A DNA stretch of 64,000 nucleotides from Bauldia sp. (lineage in GTDB: Bacteria; Pseudomonadota; Alphaproteobacteria; Rhizobiales; Kaistiaceae). Under the pieces are notes generated by a model. That model saw nothing but the letters and a program-made list of their open reading frames with translations, did no database searches and had not been told where the DNA came from. A program made the position numbers and the translations under genes. Where the stretch lies: assembly GCA_028284325.1 (NCBI GenBank), contig JANQRX010000010.1, positions 1 to 64,000 on the forward strand, given 5' to 3'. Below, piece by piece: positions 9,742-19,413 of the stretch (within the stretch, counting starts at the first letter, position 1; every line of letters begins with the position of its first letter).

Positions 9742-10554
9742 CTAGTTCGCGATGACGAACCTCCTCCGCAGTCTTTCGGGCGCGCCGTCAACGATGCTTC
9801 GGGCGCCGACATCGGTGACGATCGCACCGACGTCCTCGATCTTCGTGGTCACCGAAAAGCTAGACTTCGTTAGCTTCGAATGGTCTGCCACCACGATGAC
9901 TTGGCCAGACACTTCGATCATCGCTTGCTGAATGCTCGCGTTCACCGGGGATCCGGTGAAGATCAATCCTCGGTCCAGATCGATCGCAGCCGCATTGAGA
10001 ATGAGTTTGTCGACGCTGAACTGGCGGATGAAATTCTCAGCTAGCGGGCCTCGGAAGGAACGGTTGATCTCGGCATATTCGCCGCCCACCGAATAGACGT
10101 TGTGGGCGTTTCCCCGAATGAGCTCGGCGATGATGTCGACGCCGTTCGATATGAAAGTCAGGCTCTCTCGCCCCGCGAGCCGCCTCGCCACTTCGAGAGC
10201 CGTTGTCCCGGCATCAAGAAGGACGGTGTCGCCGTCGGCGACCATGGCTGCCGTGGCCTCGGCTATGGCCACCTTCTGAGCCAAGTTGGATACGGCCCGG
10301 TCCGCATTGGCAGGGTCGAGCGCAACCTGATTGACGCTCACCGCACCGCCATGGGTCCGACGAATCCGGCCAGCGTCGTCGAGGTCACCAAGGTCGCGCC
10401 GAATGGTCGCAACGGACACGTCGAGGCGCTCGGTGAGCGTGCGGATATCGAGGAAAAGCTCTTCTCTCAGCAATTCCACGATTCGCTCCTGACGAGCCTC
10501 AGTGGTTTGAAGCAAGGTCTTCCCCTTCACGTCAGAATGACGTATATCGCTCAT
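9742..10554 (-). CDS. DeoR/GlpR family transcriptional regulator
   Basis: Repressor of the DeoR type, expected to sense a phosphorylated sugar or polyol. The N-terminal winged helix (ARQERIVELLREELFLDIRTLTERLDVSVATIRRDLGDLDDAGRIRRTHGGA) is followed by the DeoR sensor domain with DTVLLDAGTTALEVARRL. The ORF starts with ATG at 10554. A TTG at 10515 (LLQTTEARQERIVELL) preceded by AAGGGGAAG would give the usual short DeoR N-terminus. In that case the palindromes at 10529-10565 would be outside the coding region, where an autoregulatory operator would be expected. GlpR-type control of the neighbouring importer, diesterase and ATPase is likely. Confidence 0.9.
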   Translation of the reverse strand: MSDIRHSDVKGKTLLQTTEARQERIVELLREELFLDIRTLTERLDVSVATIRRDLGDLDDAGRIRRTHGGAVSVNQVALDPANADRAVSNLAQKVAIAEATAAMVADGDTVLLDAGTTALEVARRLAGRESLTFISNGVDIIAELIRGNAHNVYSVGGEYAEINRSFRGPLAENFIRQFSVDKLILNAAAIDLDRGLIFTGSPVNASIQQAMIEVSGQVIVVADHSKLTKSSFSVTTKIEDVGAIVTDVGARSIVDGAPERLRRRFVIAN

Positions 10555-10565
10555 AGCGAGCGATA
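10529..10565. promoter_or_regulatory. Two adjacent palindromes at the deoR-family gene start (candidate operator)
   Basis: ACGTCA-GAA-TGACGT (10529-10543) is directly followed by TATCGCT-CATAGCG-AGCGATA (10545-10565), both perfect inverted repeats. They lie at the 5' end of the DeoR/GlpR-type gene and face the ATPase gene at 10991. DeoR proteins bind such dyads and usually control their own gene, so this is a candidate operator. If translation starts at ATG 10554 the dyads overlap the first codons; the TTG at 10515 would avoid this. Confidence 0.45.
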
Positions 10566-10990
10566 AGCATCAGAGTCAAGCGAATTCAGTGTCACATTTT
10601 TATGATGTTATTACAAACGGTTGAGAGCAGATCATCCAATCCGAGTAGGATTGACTTGTTTGCTCAATGGGTTAAATGAGATGAATATGAGCGAAAACGA
10701 TCATACGGCGTTGACGCCGCAGGGCCCGCTGATGGTGCGATTGAGGCCAATTGACGGGGCGCTCGACCTTGTCGTTAGCGCGGACGCAGCGCATCCGGGG
10801 GCAGGGCACATCGTTCGGCTCAGTCGAGATCAACCCGCTGGTCGCCGACGGCAATGGCTCGAAGGTTGGCGTCAGATCCTCCCTCCAGGCGTCCGCGATC
10901 TGTTCGGGCTCAAGGGCGATGTGCTGCGTGCTCACGCGGGCCTACATCGCGACGCCTGCATCACTGGTGCAGTCAGATAGGGGCAGAACG

Positions 10991-12004
10991 ATGGGGTCGA
11001 TTTCCCTCGAAAAGGTAGTCAAGAGATTTGGGGACCACACCGTCATCCCCAAGTTGGACCTCCACATTGACGACGGCCAGTTCGTTGTCTTCGTCGGGCC
11101 TTCGGGATGTGGGAAGTCGACTCTTCTGCGGCTGATCGCAGGCCTTGAGCACACCACCAACGGAACAATCAGACTTGATGGAGTCGACGTAACAGAAGCG
11201 GCGCCTTCGAAGCGCCAACTATCGATGGTTTTTCAATCGTACGCGCTCTATCCACATATGAGCGTCTACAACAACATCGCCTACCCGCTGAAGTTGGCCA
11301 AGGTCGATCGTGCGACGATAGATCAAAAGGTCGCATCGACCGCGAGGACGCTCAATCTGGAGGACTATCTGGACCGCCGGCCCGGCCAGCTTTCGGGTGG
11401 GCAGCGGCAGCGTGTCGCGATCGGTCGGGCAATCGTCCGCGAACCAGAAGCGTTTCTGTTCGATGAGCCGCTTTCGAACCTCGACGCGGCCCTGCGCGTG
11501 GGTATGCGATTGGAAATCTCGGAGCTCCATAAGCAGCTCAAAACAACCATGATCTACGTGACCCATGATCAGGTCGAGGCCATGACCATGGCGGAAAGAA
11601 TCGTCGTTCTGAATGCGGGTCGAATCGAACAGTACGGCTCGCCACTTGAACTCTATCGCGACCCGAAGAATCGCTTCGTGGCTGGCTTCATCGGCTCTCC
11701 GAAGATGAACTTCGTGGATGGAGACGAGGCCAGGAAACACAACGCCGACGCAATAGGCGTCAGGCCCGAGCATCTCGTACTTTCCACATCCGACGGATCC
11801 TGGCCTGGAACGATTAGCGCGTCGGAGCACTTGGGCTCTGACACCCTGCTCCATGTGATGACGGAACGCGCCGGCATGATTACTGCGCGGGCGAGCGGGG
11901 AGGTAACGCTGCGCCACGGCGACAAAGTCTACCTGACCCCGGAACAAACCCGAATATGCCGGTTCGATGCCGCAGGCCGAAGCCTTTCGCATGGTGGCGG
12001 TTGA
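10991..12004 (+). CDS. sn-Glycerol-3-phosphate/sugar ABC transporter ATP-binding protein (UgpC/MalK type)
   Basis: ATPase for the CUT1 importer, about 337 residues from the ATG at 10991 ([24 protein letters not shown]). The ORF track begins at 10751, but the extra 80 residues show no similarity to the family. Walker A is GPSGCGKST, signature LSGGQRQR and Walker [17 protein letters not shown], followed by a MalK-type regulatory domain ([13 protein letters not shown]-like). It is transcribed away from the permease operon. The 10566-10990 gap contains only ORFs without recognisable similarity and probably holds promoters in both directions. Confidence 0.93.
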   Translation: MGSISLEKVVKRFGDHTVIPKLDLHIDDGQFVVFVGPSGCGKSTLLRLIAGLEHTTNGTIRLDGVDVTEAAPSKRQLSMVFQSYALYPHMSVYNNIAYPLKLAKVDRATIDQKVASTARTLNLEDYLDRRPGQLSGGQRQRVAIGRAIVREPEAFLFDEPLSNLDAALRVGMRLEISELHKQLKTTMIYVTHDQVEAMTMAERIVVLNAGRIEQYGSPLELYRDPKNRFVAGFIGSPKMNFVDGDEARKHNADAIGVRPEHLVLSTSDGSWPGTISASEHLGSDTLLHVMTERAGMITARASGEVTLRHGDKVYLTPEQTRICRFDAAGRSLSHGGG

Positions 12005-12151
12005 GGGTCCGGAGACAGAGATGATGTTGTCGTCGGACATTGCGGGCCCTCGGGGAACCGCACGCGTCATGCGCAGAACGATCGATCGCGCCATCCGCTT
12101 AACGGCATGCACTGCGTCAATTGGCGGCGCGGAACTGGATTTGATCGACCT

Positions 12152-13837
12152 GTGAGCGCCTCGCTAACCGCCCTCCAACTCGCTGCGGCGGCAATGCTGC
12201 TTCTTTGGTCCGCTCGCATGGTGAGGACAGGGGTCGAGCGCGCCTTCGGTACGCGTCTCGCCGGAGTGCTCGGGCACGTATCTGCGCGACGCGTTCAAAG
12301 CCTGGCAGCGGGATTCGCCTTGGCCGTCTTCCTGCAAAGCTCCACAGCTGTTGCGGTTCTGACCTCCAGTTTCGCCGTTCGGGGTTTGATGACGACGGTA
12401 GCCGGCCTCACGATCTTACTCGGCGCCGACGCCGGGTCAGCCATGGTCGTCGGCGTTCTCTCGCTTGACCTGTCGTGGGCGGAGCCGTTGCTGATTGTCG
12501 CCGGCGTTGCCGCTTTCCTGAGAGGTCAGGATCGACAGATCCGTCAGATTGGGCGGATCCTGATCGGCGTGGCTTTGTTGCTGGTGTCGCTTCGAATGAT
12601 CGCCACCGCGGTCGAACCGCTTGGAAGCGACGATGCTGTGCCGATTTTGCTGGATTACCTGCAGACCGACCCCGTTTCGGCGTTCATCATCGGCGCGTTG
12701 TTCACTTGGCTGCTGCACTCCAGCATTGCGGCAGTCCTGCTCATCGTCGCATTTTCCCATCAGGACCTCTTATCGCCGAGCCTTGCAGTCTCGCTCATGC
12801 TGGGTGCCAATCTCGGCGCAGGGCTGATCGCTGTTGGTCTCACGCGTGGAGCTGAAGCCCCCGTTCGCAGAATCCCACTCGGCAATTTGTTGTTTCGTGG
12901 CTTCGGTTCCGTGGCTGCGCTGATCGCGCTTCTTGTATTCAATCCACCACTCGGCTTCGCCGGCAGCAGTACTTCGGTCCAGATCGTAAACCTTCACCTG
13001 GCGTTCAATGTTCTCCTGGCGGCAGTTTGCCTCCCGCTCACCGCCTTCGCCGGCGGCCTGATCGATCGTCTCGTAACTGATCCTTTGCCCGAGCCACGGA
13101 ACAACCTCACCGGCGAGCCGAGCGCGCTCGATCAGGCCGTGGTGCATATGCCGAGCCTCGCGCTTCCGAGTGCGACGCGCGAGCTGCTGCGCATGAGCAG
13201 GATTGTCGAGATGATGCTCAAACCGATCCTCGAACTCTACCAAAGCGGGGATCGGGCCCGTATTCGCGGACTGCGGCGCTTGGACGACGAAGTCAACGAA
13301 ATCCACTCGGCGATCAAGCTCTATCTCGCGGAAACGATACATTCCGATATGGACGAGTCCGAGGCGCGGCGCGCTGAAGAGCTCACGAACTTCGCGATCA
13401 ATCTCGAACAGATCGGTGACATCCTCGCCAGGAACCTTGCTCGCCGGGCGAACGTCATCAGTCAATCCAAACTCGTTTTCTCGAACGAAGGCTGGAAGGA
13501 ACTCACCGAGCTGCATGGCCGCGTGCTGACGACCATGCAACTGGCGCTCAATGTGCTGATTTCTCGTGATCCGGAACTCGCGCGGCAACTCGTAGAGGCG
13601 AAGGAGAAGGTTCGCGACCTGGAAAGAAAAAGCAACTGGAGTCACATGCAGCGACTTCAACGAGGCAGGTCAAAGAGCATTGAAACGAGCGACCTGCATC
13701 TGGAAACAACGAGAGCTCTGGAGCTGATCAATTCGCTGTTCGCATCCATCGCCTACCCGATCTTGGCCGAAACTGGTGACCTGCCGGACAGCGGTCCGCC
13801 CAAGCTGGCGACGCTTCGGCCAAGCGAGGCGGGATGA
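12152..13837 (+). CDS. Na/Pi cotransporter family protein with PhoU-like C-terminal domain
   Basis: Sodium-dependent phosphate transporter of the NptA/YjbB type. Two internally related membrane halves carry the QSSTAVAVLTSSFAVRGLM and LHSSIAAVLLIVAFSH motifs (the Q/H-SSxA repeat typical of the family). A long helical PhoU-like tail follows (residues ~350-560, NFAINLEQIGDILARNLARRA). I start at the GTG at 12152 (VSASLTALQLAAAAM); the ORF-track ATG at 12107 adds a hydrophilic leader without similarity. In a cassette that releases phosphate from organic phosphodiesters this protein may export surplus phosphate, as described for YjbB, or import it. Confidence 0.88.
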   Translation: MSASLTALQLAAAAMLLLWSARMVRTGVERAFGTRLAGVLGHVSARRVQSLAAGFALAVFLQSSTAVAVLTSSFAVRGLMTTVAGLTILLGADAGSAMVVGVLSLDLSWAEPLLIVAGVAAFLRGQDRQIRQIGRILIGVALLLVSLRMIATAVEPLGSDDAVPILLDYLQTDPVSAFIIGALFTWLLHSSIAAVLLIVAFSHQDLLSPSLAVSLMLGANLGAGLIAVGLTRGAEAPVRRIPLGNLLFRGFGSVAALIALLVFNPPLGFAGSSTSVQIVNLHLAFNVLLAAVCLPLTAFAGGLIDRLVTDPLPEPRNNLTGEPSALDQAVVHMPSLALPSATRELLRMSRIVEMMLKPILELYQSGDRARIRGLRRLDDEVNEIHSAIKLYLAETIHSDMDESEARRAEELTNFAINLEQIGDILARNLARRANVISQSKLVFSNEGWKELTELHGRVLTTMQLALNVLISRDPELARQLVEAKEKVRDLERKSNWSHMQRLQRGRSKSIETSDLHLETTRALELINSLFASIAYPILAETGDLPDSGPPKLATLRPSEAG

Positions 13838-14068
13838 GAGTCCCCACGCGCGGGCACACCGATCCGCTTGGTGCTCGCAAGACAAGCAGTATCGGCGTTG
13901 CGATCCCTCAGCATCGCTCCGCTGGGGCGCGTGGGTGGCGCCGTGATGCTGAGTTCAGGACACAAGGATTGCTCCCGTGGCGGATCGAGTGAACCACGAA
14001 CCGCAGATGCCGCCAGCAACGAACACGTCGTCTGAACGCGGTCAAACCGACTCGCCGACGGACGACAA

Positions 14069-14106
14069 ACCCGGTGGGCCTCTCCTCCCTAATTGGCCCA
14101 CCGGGT
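14069..14106. terminator. 12-bp perfect stem-loop
   Basis: ACCCGGTGGGCC (14069-14080) pairs exactly with GGCCCACCGGGT (14095-14106) across a 14-base loop. It lies between the Na/Pi transporter (+) and the lyase remnant (-), where transcripts converge. There is no long T-run on either side (TTTGTCG follows it on the minus strand), so it may be a bidirectional or factor-assisted terminator. I see no gene between 13838 and 14401. Confidence 0.45.
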
Positions 14107-14401
14107 GATTAATGCGACTGAGGACAGCCGATGCCACGCGCCCGCGCCAGTCTGGCGGCGAGTTCCTGCTCTGCAAGATCGACTTCTACGATCAGAACCC
14201 GGAGCCGGCTCGCCCGATCCGGCTGACCGAAAGGCGGCGCAGCACGTCACAGCCGTCCAAAAAGCCCGGGACGATGAGGCAGCCTCACGCAGGTGTCGAG
14301 ACTGAATCATGTCTGCATTGGGGTGCCATCGTCGGCCGCCGCCCGCGGCAAGGTGGTCCATCGGCCTAGAACGTGAGGACGACTAGCGCGATCTCCATCT
14401 C

Positions 14402-15163
14402 TCAGTCGCCAGCTGCCTCCAGGCTCGTCGTGACCGCCGGCTGCCTGGCGGCCAATGCGCCGAGCTTGGATCGCGCTTCGCTGACCGCAGCCAGCCGCGC
14501 GTCGTTGTCGGAACGCAATTCACAGAGGCGGGCCTCGGTTGCGCTGAGCATGGCCTCCACTTCTCGCGGCGCGGGACCTCCAGTGACGGCGCGCGAGCGT
14601 ACATTGTCATCAGGGTTAAGCGCTCTCGAAACGGCTTCCTCAGACAATGCGATGGCCTCTCCGGTCAGTCTTTGGGCGACGTCGCGCACGAATGCCGCTG
14701 TCAAATTGTCGCTTCGGTCGATGCCTTTGTCCTTGGCCTCCCGTACCAGCGTTCCCACGACTTGATAGGCAATTCTGAACGACAAGGAGCACTCTCGTAC
14801 CAACAGGTCAGTCAGTTTCGGTTGATGTCGAGAAATTCTCGGCAGCGTTTTGTCGCATGACTTCATTACGAGCGAACGTGCGACAAGGTCGCATAGCTCG
14901 AGGATCGCCTCGAGTTGACGCACGGCTTCGGCGAACATGTGAGGGCTCTCGGAGCCTGCTTCCTTTGAATTGCTGTACGCCACGGTCTTCTGGCAGCTCA
15001 GGCACGAGACCAACGCGCCGATCAGGTGCCTGGGCTTGCCCTTGATGTGCTCTATGACGCCAGGGTTCTTCTTCTGCGGCATGATACTGCGCAGTGCGAA
15101 GTCCGAGAGCGCCATGGTGGGTAACGCCTTTTCGAGCGTGGGTAACGGGTCGGAATTACCCAC
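14402..15163 (-). pseudogene. In-frame chimera: integrase N-terminus fused to argininosuccinate lyase C-terminal part
   Basis: The first 25 codons, MGNSDPLPTLEKALPTMALSDFALR, match the start of the DUF4102 integrase at 60848-62116 (MGKNSDPL...), with near-identical DNA continuing upstream to the att site. At codon 26 the protein switches to SIMPQKKNPGVIEHIKGK, the flexible-loop signature of the argininosuccinate lyase/fumarase superfamily (GSSxMPxKxN). It then runs to a plausible lyase C-terminus of about 228 residues. The N-terminal half of the lyase, with other active-site residues, is absent, and so is the integrase catalytic domain, so neither activity is expected. A deletion that joined a lyase gene to the integrase start explains it. 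Confidence 0.8.
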
Positions 15164-15280
15164 GTTTCGATGCGTTGCAAGGGATCACCGCGTTCCGTTA
15201 TGTGCAGTTCGCCGTCATAAATCGGCTAAAATCAGCCGTTTTTGCAAAGCTATGTTCAGCTATGTGAGGGAGAAATGGTG

Positions 15281-15398
15281 CAGGGGCGGAATCGATCCGC
15301 CTCCCGAAGGCATTGAAAATAAACAAGATTATAGAAGATATCGATATCTATACCCCCAACTATACCCCCATATTTCAGTGTTCCGGTGGTTCGATTCC
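15281..15398 (+). repeat. tRNA-Phe-derived attachment site, copy 2 (island 1 / island 2 junction)
   Basis: CAGGGGCGGAATCGA at 15281-15295 repeats the tRNA-Phe 3' end. TACCCCCaactaTACCCCC follows at 15351-15369 and the inverted T-arm mimic GGTGGTTCGATTCC at 15385-15398. The roughly 190 bases before it (from about 15089) are nearly identical to the sequence between the integrase start and the tRNA at 62050-62236, apart from a 3-base indel and scattered changes. This marks the right end of an element that once carried the same integrase. Confidence 0.82.
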
Positions 15399-15493
15399 TT
15401 CCCGTGTGGCTGGGCGGCGCTCATCGACAGCGATGCCTTATCCTCCCCCAGTGAGTTGGTCCACCGTTATGGTTAGGAACGGAGGACTGAGAG

Positions 15494-15945
15494 ATGGGAA
15501 TCATGCGACATCGGCCTGAGGAGATGTCTCGAAGCCGAGGCAGGTTAAGGTCCTGGTTGGCCAGGGAAGACCGTGGATTGATGCGATCTGGGGTGTGGGC
15601 ATGTCGAGCAGACTTACTACCGGTGGCGGAAGCAGTGCGGCGGCATGGGCACCGAGCAACTCAAGGAGCTGAAGCACTTGAAGCAGGAGAACGAGCGGCT
15701 TCGTCGTGCGGTCTCTGACCTGACACTGGACAAGCTGATCCTGAAGGAAGTGGCCCGGGGAAACTTCTGAGCCCATCGCGTCGTCGCCAATGCGTTGACC
15801 TGGTGCGCTCCAAGCTCGGTGTCTCGGAACGCCGGGCGTGCCGTGTGCTGGGTCAGCATCGCTCCACACAGCGTCATGTGCCACGAGGCCGTTCTGATGA
15901 GGAGCGACGCCTGGTGGCCGACATGATCGAGCTGGCCCGCATGTT
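15494..15945 (+). pseudogene. IS3-family transposase remnant (frameshifted OrfA and start of OrfB)
   Basis: Reading across frames gives a typical IS3-type OrfA end: RQVKVLVGQGR, then YYRWRKQCGGMGTEQLKELKHLKQENERLRRAVSDLTLDKLILKEVARGNF. This is followed by the OrfB start RSKLGVSERRACRVLGQHRSTQRHVPRGRSDEERRLVADMIELAR. The frame is broken in OrfA and the OrfB catalytic DDE domain is missing: similarity stops at MIELAR. The piece lies just inside the left end of island 2. The bases from 15946 to 16181 carry no gene I can identify. Confidence 0.75.
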
Positions 15946-16181
15946 TGATCGTTGGTCGCAACCGAGTCTGACATCAGCCCCGCGCAACGGACGATGCTGG
16001 TCGAGTTGTCGTCGGACCTTGAGCGCATTGCCGCATGGGCCGGCGAGGGATGGCGTGCAAGCTGTCCGCGGGTTTCCGAGGATGGACGTCCGTCGCTCTT
16101 CAAGTTTCTCGCAGATCGGGAGTCGGATCCGTCCAAACCTCGCGGTGCAGCCACATCTCTGGGCGTCGCAGCACTTCATCG

Positions 16182-17555
16182 TCAACACTCGACGACGTTG
16201 ACGGCGAGGCCGCCGAGCGAGGTTTCCTTGTAGTGGTGGTTCATGTCGTCGCCGGTCTGGCGCATGGTCTCGATGCATTGATCAAGGTGCACCAGATGTG
16301 TCCCGTCGCCGCGCAGAGCAAGTGATGCGGCCGTTATGGCCTTCACCGCGCCCAGAGCATTACGTTCGATACACGGGACCTGCACCAGTCCGCTGACCGG
16401 GTCACATGTCATGCCGAGATGATGCTCCAGCGCGATCTCGGCGGCGTTCTCGATTTGCTCGTTGGTGCCGCCGAGGACCGCGGCAAGACCTGCGGCCGCC
16501 ATGGCCGAAGCCGAGCCGACTTCACCCTGGCAGCCGACTTCAGCACCTGCGATCGAAGCATTGTGCTTGATGATGCCGCCAATGGCGGCCGCGGTCAGCA
16601 GGAAATCCCCGATCAATTCGGGCCGGCCATCATTGGTGTGGTCGAGATAGTATCTGATGACCGCCGGAATGACCCCGGCCGCGCCATTGGTTGGCGCGGT
16701 CACCACCAGCCCTCCAGCCGCGTTCTCCTCGTTCACAGCCATGGCATAGACCGACACCCAGTCGACGATCTGGTGCGGTTCGACAGCGTTACTTCCGTGT
16801 TCCGCCTGAAGCTTGGCGTGGATCTCAGCCGCACGGCGCTTCACCTTGAGGCCGCCCGGCAGGATTCCGTCCTGCGACAGCCCGTGATCGATGCAGGCCG
16901 CCATCGATGCCCAGATCGCGTCCAGGCGTGCATTGAGAGTTGCTTCATCCATCGTCGCGCATTCATTGGCGCGCTTCATCGCGGCGATCGAGAGATCGGC
17001 CGCCTGCCCCATGGCCAGCATCTGCTCTGCAGAGGCGAACGGATAGGGGATTTCCGACGGTGGACCATCGTCGATGGATGCGTGGCCCATTTCGGCCTCG
17101 GTCAGAACGAAGCCGCCTCCGACCGAGTAATAGGTCTCAGACGCAATCTCTGCGCCGGCTGTGTCGCTCAGGCTGAAGGTCATGGCGTTGGGATGACCAG
17201 GCAGGGTTTCACCGCGTCGCAGGACAAGGTCTTCATCGCGATCGAAGGCGATATGGGCGAGGTCGGCGTGAACCAGCTGCGCCGCCTGACGTGCCTCCTC
17301 CAGCAGCGGTTCGGCACGATCCGGATGCGCATCGGCCGGCGCCAGATCGCATAAGCCAAGCTCGACCGCGCGATCGGTTCCGTGACCGACGCCAGTGTAA
17401 GCCAGCGAACCGAAAAGGTTGACCGTGAGCCGCCGCCCTTCGGGAAATTGCCGCGCAACCTGCAGAAACCGGCCGGCCGCGACCATCGGCCCAACAGTAT
17501 GCGAACTCGACGGGCCGATCCCGATCTTGAAGAGGTCAAGCGTGCTTTGGAACAT
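16182..17555 (-). CDS. sdaA: L-serine ammonia-lyase (L-serine dehydratase)
   Basis: Converts L-serine to pyruvate and ammonia. The 457-residue single-chain form has the beta domain first ([22 protein letters not shown]) and the alpha domain after it. The cysteines expected to hold the [4Fe-4S] cluster are in [15 protein letters not shown] and [16 protein letters not shown]. The start overlaps the end of glyA by 20 bases, so it is the last gene of the soxBDAG-glyA-sdaA operon. There it would drain serine made from glycine and methylene-THF into central metabolism. Confidence 0.95.
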   Translation of the reverse strand: MFQSTLDLFKIGIGPSSSHTVGPMVAAGRFLQVARQFPEGRRLTVNLFGSLAYTGVGHGTDRAVELGLCDLAPADAHPDRAEPLLEEARQAAQLVHADLAHIAFDRDEDLVLRRGETLPGHPNAMTFSLSDTAGAEIASETYYSVGGGFVLTEAEMGHASIDDGPPSEIPYPFASAEQMLAMGQAADLSIAAMKRANECATMDEATLNARLDAIWASMAACIDHGLSQDGILPGGLKVKRRAAEIHAKLQAEHGSNAVEPHQIVDWVSVYAMAVNEENAAGGLVVTAPTNGAAGVIPAVIRYYLDHTNDGRPELIGDFLLTAAAIGGIIKHNASIAGAEVGCQGEVGSASAMAAAGLAAVLGGTNEQIENAAEIALEHHLGMTCDPVSGLVQVPCIERNALGAVKAITAASLALRGDGTHLVHLDQCIETMRQTGDDMNHHYKETSLGGLAVNVVEC

Positions 17556-18822
17556 GTGATCCCGTGGGCTCGCCGTAGATAGGATGGGCGAGGCAAAGTG
17601 TCCGGACCTCCTTCATTACCTCCTGCTCGATCCGACTATCTCCAGCGCCGTCGGTGTCCGCCACTCCATCCAGAACAATCGTGATAAGTTCGCCGATCCG
17701 GCGGAACGCGTCGCGTCCAAAGCCCCGGGTCGTGCCGGCTGACGAACCAAGACGGATGCCGGAGGTGACAAACGGCCTTTCAGGATCGAATGGTATGGCG
17801 TTCTTGTTGCAGGTGAGGCCAGCTCGCTCCAGGGCATGCTCGGCGTCGCGGCCCGTGACCCCCTTGGGTCGCAGATCGACGAGCACCATGTGGCTGTCCG
17901 TTCCGCCCGAGACGATATCACACCCGCCCGCCTTCAGCGCCTCGCACATCACCCGCGCATTGGCAATGACGTCCGCCGCATAGGCTCTAAACGTCGGTCG
18001 CAGCGCTTCGCCCAGCGCCACAGCTTTGGCCGCAATTACATGCATCAAAGGGCCGCCCTGATTGCCAGGGAATACGGCCGAATTGAACTTCTTTGTGAAG
18101 GCCTCGTCGTTCCAGAGGATCATCCCGCCGCGCGGTCCCCTCAGCGTCTTGTGCGTGGTCGTAGTCACCACATGCGCGTGGGGCAGCGGATCGGGGTATT
18201 CCCCAGCAGCGACAAGTCCCGCATAGTGCGCCATGTCGACCATCAGGATCGCGTCGACCTCGTCCGCGATAGCCCTGAAGACGGCAAAGTCCAACTTGCG
18301 GGCATACGCGGACGCCCCGGCCAATATCAATTTCGGACGACTCTCCAGCGCGCGGCGGCGGACGTGGTCGTAGTCGATCAGCTGGTCGCTTTCGCGTACG
18401 CCATATGCCGCCACGTCGAACCACTTGCCCGACATCGTGACAGGCGAGCCATGTGTCAGATGTCCGCCATCCGCGAGCGACATACCGAGGAACCGACTAC
18501 CGGGCCTGAGCATTGCCAGGAACACGGCCTGGTTAGCCTGAGCGCCCGAGTGCGGCTGCACATTGACGAAAGACGCGCCGAAGAGGGATTTAGCGCGCTC
18601 GATCGCCAGTGTCTCGATCTCGTCTACAAATTCGCAACCGCCATAGTAACGCCGCCTTGGATATCCCTCAGCGTATTTGTTGGTCAGCACCGACCCTTGG
18701 GCGGCAAGCACGTCCTCCGAGGCAATGTTTTCCGACGCGATCAACTCAATCTGGTTCTGCTGCCGCTCAAGTTCGCGGGTGATCGAAGCTGCGATCGCTC
18801 TGTCTGACGTCAATGGGTTCAC
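17536..18822 (-). CDS. glyA: Serine hydroxymethyltransferase
   Basis: PLP enzyme interconverting glycine plus 5,10-methylene-THF and serine plus THF. The 428-residue protein is of full family length. The PLP lysine lies in [17 protein letters not shown] (about residue 225), and [30 protein letters not shown] is the conserved N-terminal stretch. It follows soxG by three bases and overlaps sdaA. In this operon it would run toward serine, using both sarcosine oxidase products (glycine and the methyl-derived one-carbon unit). A housekeeping glyA is expected elsewhere, so this is probably a dedicated catabolic copy. Confidence 0.96.
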   Translation of the reverse strand: MNPLTSDRAIAASITRELERQQNQIELIASENIASEDVLAAQGSVLTNKYAEGYPRRRYYGGCEFVDEIETLAIERAKSLFGASFVNVQPHSGAQANQAVFLAMLRPGSRFLGMSLADGGHLTHGSPVTMSGKWFDVAAYGVRESDQLIDYDHVRRRALESRPKLILAGASAYARKLDFAVFRAIADEVDAILMVDMAHYAGLVAAGEYPDPLPHAHVVTTTTHKTLRGPRGGMILWNDEAFTKKFNSAVFPGNQGGPLMHVIAAKAVALGEALRPTFRAYAADVIANARVMCEALKAGGCDIVSGGTDSHMVLVDLRPKGVTGRDAEHALERAGLTCNKNAIPFDPERPFVTSGIRLGSSAGTTRGFGRDAFRRIGELITIVLDGVADTDGAGDSRIEQEVMKEVRTLCLAHPIYGEPTGSHVPKHA

Positions 18823-18825
18823 AGT

Positions 18826-19413
18826 TTAGCGTCCTTTCGAGTCGCCGATGGCTTCGTTTTGTCGTGCAGCGTCGGTCAGCACTTGCCAGATGTAAGCCGC
18901 GTGTGACCGCCAAACCTCAAGACGATAGGATTCCGTCCCACTTTTCATCACCACAATCGGCAATCCATCAAACACCGTGCGCGCGGCCCGATCGGTATCC
19001 AGGCCGTCCAGATCGCGGGGGCAGGCGCTGTTGAGAGCGCGGCGCGCACCCGCACCACGCAGCTGAATACCCACGTCGCGATCACTGACGTCTGTCATGC
19101 TATGAACGCAGGTGGGATAGATCGCGGCAAAGGATTGCCAGATCACGCCAGCCTCTGGTGTTGCCGCAAGCAGATACCACTCGTCCGGACCAAGACAATA
19201 GGCCCGGCGCGACCCCGCCGACGCTGTTGCGCCGATGTCGGTTGGGAGTGAGCAGGCGAGGGCGCCGGACGCAACGTCCACCCGATCCGGTTTAACGCGC
19301 AAGACGAAGCGGGCGCGGTCATCGGCAACAAGCACATTGAGCGAGCCGTCGGCTGCGTAAAATGCGTCTTCTGCGTCTAGCGGATGATGCGTCTGGAGCA
19401 ACCGGGTTGTCAT
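18826..19413 (-). CDS. soxG: Sarcosine oxidase, gamma subunit
   Basis: Small subunit of the heterotetrameric sarcosine oxidase, 195 residues, weakly conserved but recognisable (CLGPDEWYLLA, DVSDRDVGIQLRGAGARRALNSACPRDLD, TVFDGLPIVVMKSGTESYRLEVWRSHAAYIWQVL). The fold resembles a reduced GcvT/YgfZ-type domain. The start overlaps the soxA stop by four bases (ATGA). Position and overlap support the call as strongly as the sequence does. Confidence 0.93.
   Translation of the reverse strand: MTTRLLQTHHPLDAEDAFYAADGSLNVLVADDRARFVLRVKPDRVDVASGALACSLPTDIGATASAGSRRAYCLGPDEWYLLAATPEAGVIWQSFAAIYPTCVHSMTDVSDRDVGIQLRGAGARRALNSACPRDLDGLDTDRAARTVFDGLPIVVMKSGTESYRLEVWRSHAAYIWQVLTDAARQNEAIGDSKGR

Noticed and set aside
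10621-10980. 119-codon ORF between the DeoR-type gene and the ATPase
   Set aside because: No similarity recognised, other ORFs overlap it on both strands, and the region is expected to hold divergent promoters. It could be a remnant but I cannot support it.
11219-12112. 297-codon minus-strand ORF over the UgpC-like ATPase
   Set aside because: Antisense shadow of a gene with clear Walker A, signature and Walker B motifs.
11967-12155. 62-codon ORF bridging the ATPase and the Na/Pi transporter
   Set aside because: It overlaps the ATPase end in another frame and has no recognisable domain. Its stop overlapping the GTG at 12152 is suggestive of coupling but not enough.
15952-16233. ORF after the IS3 remnant ([21 protein letters not shown])
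   Set aside because: It is not similar to any transposase or enzyme I recognise and overlaps the end of sdaA; possibly decayed DNA.
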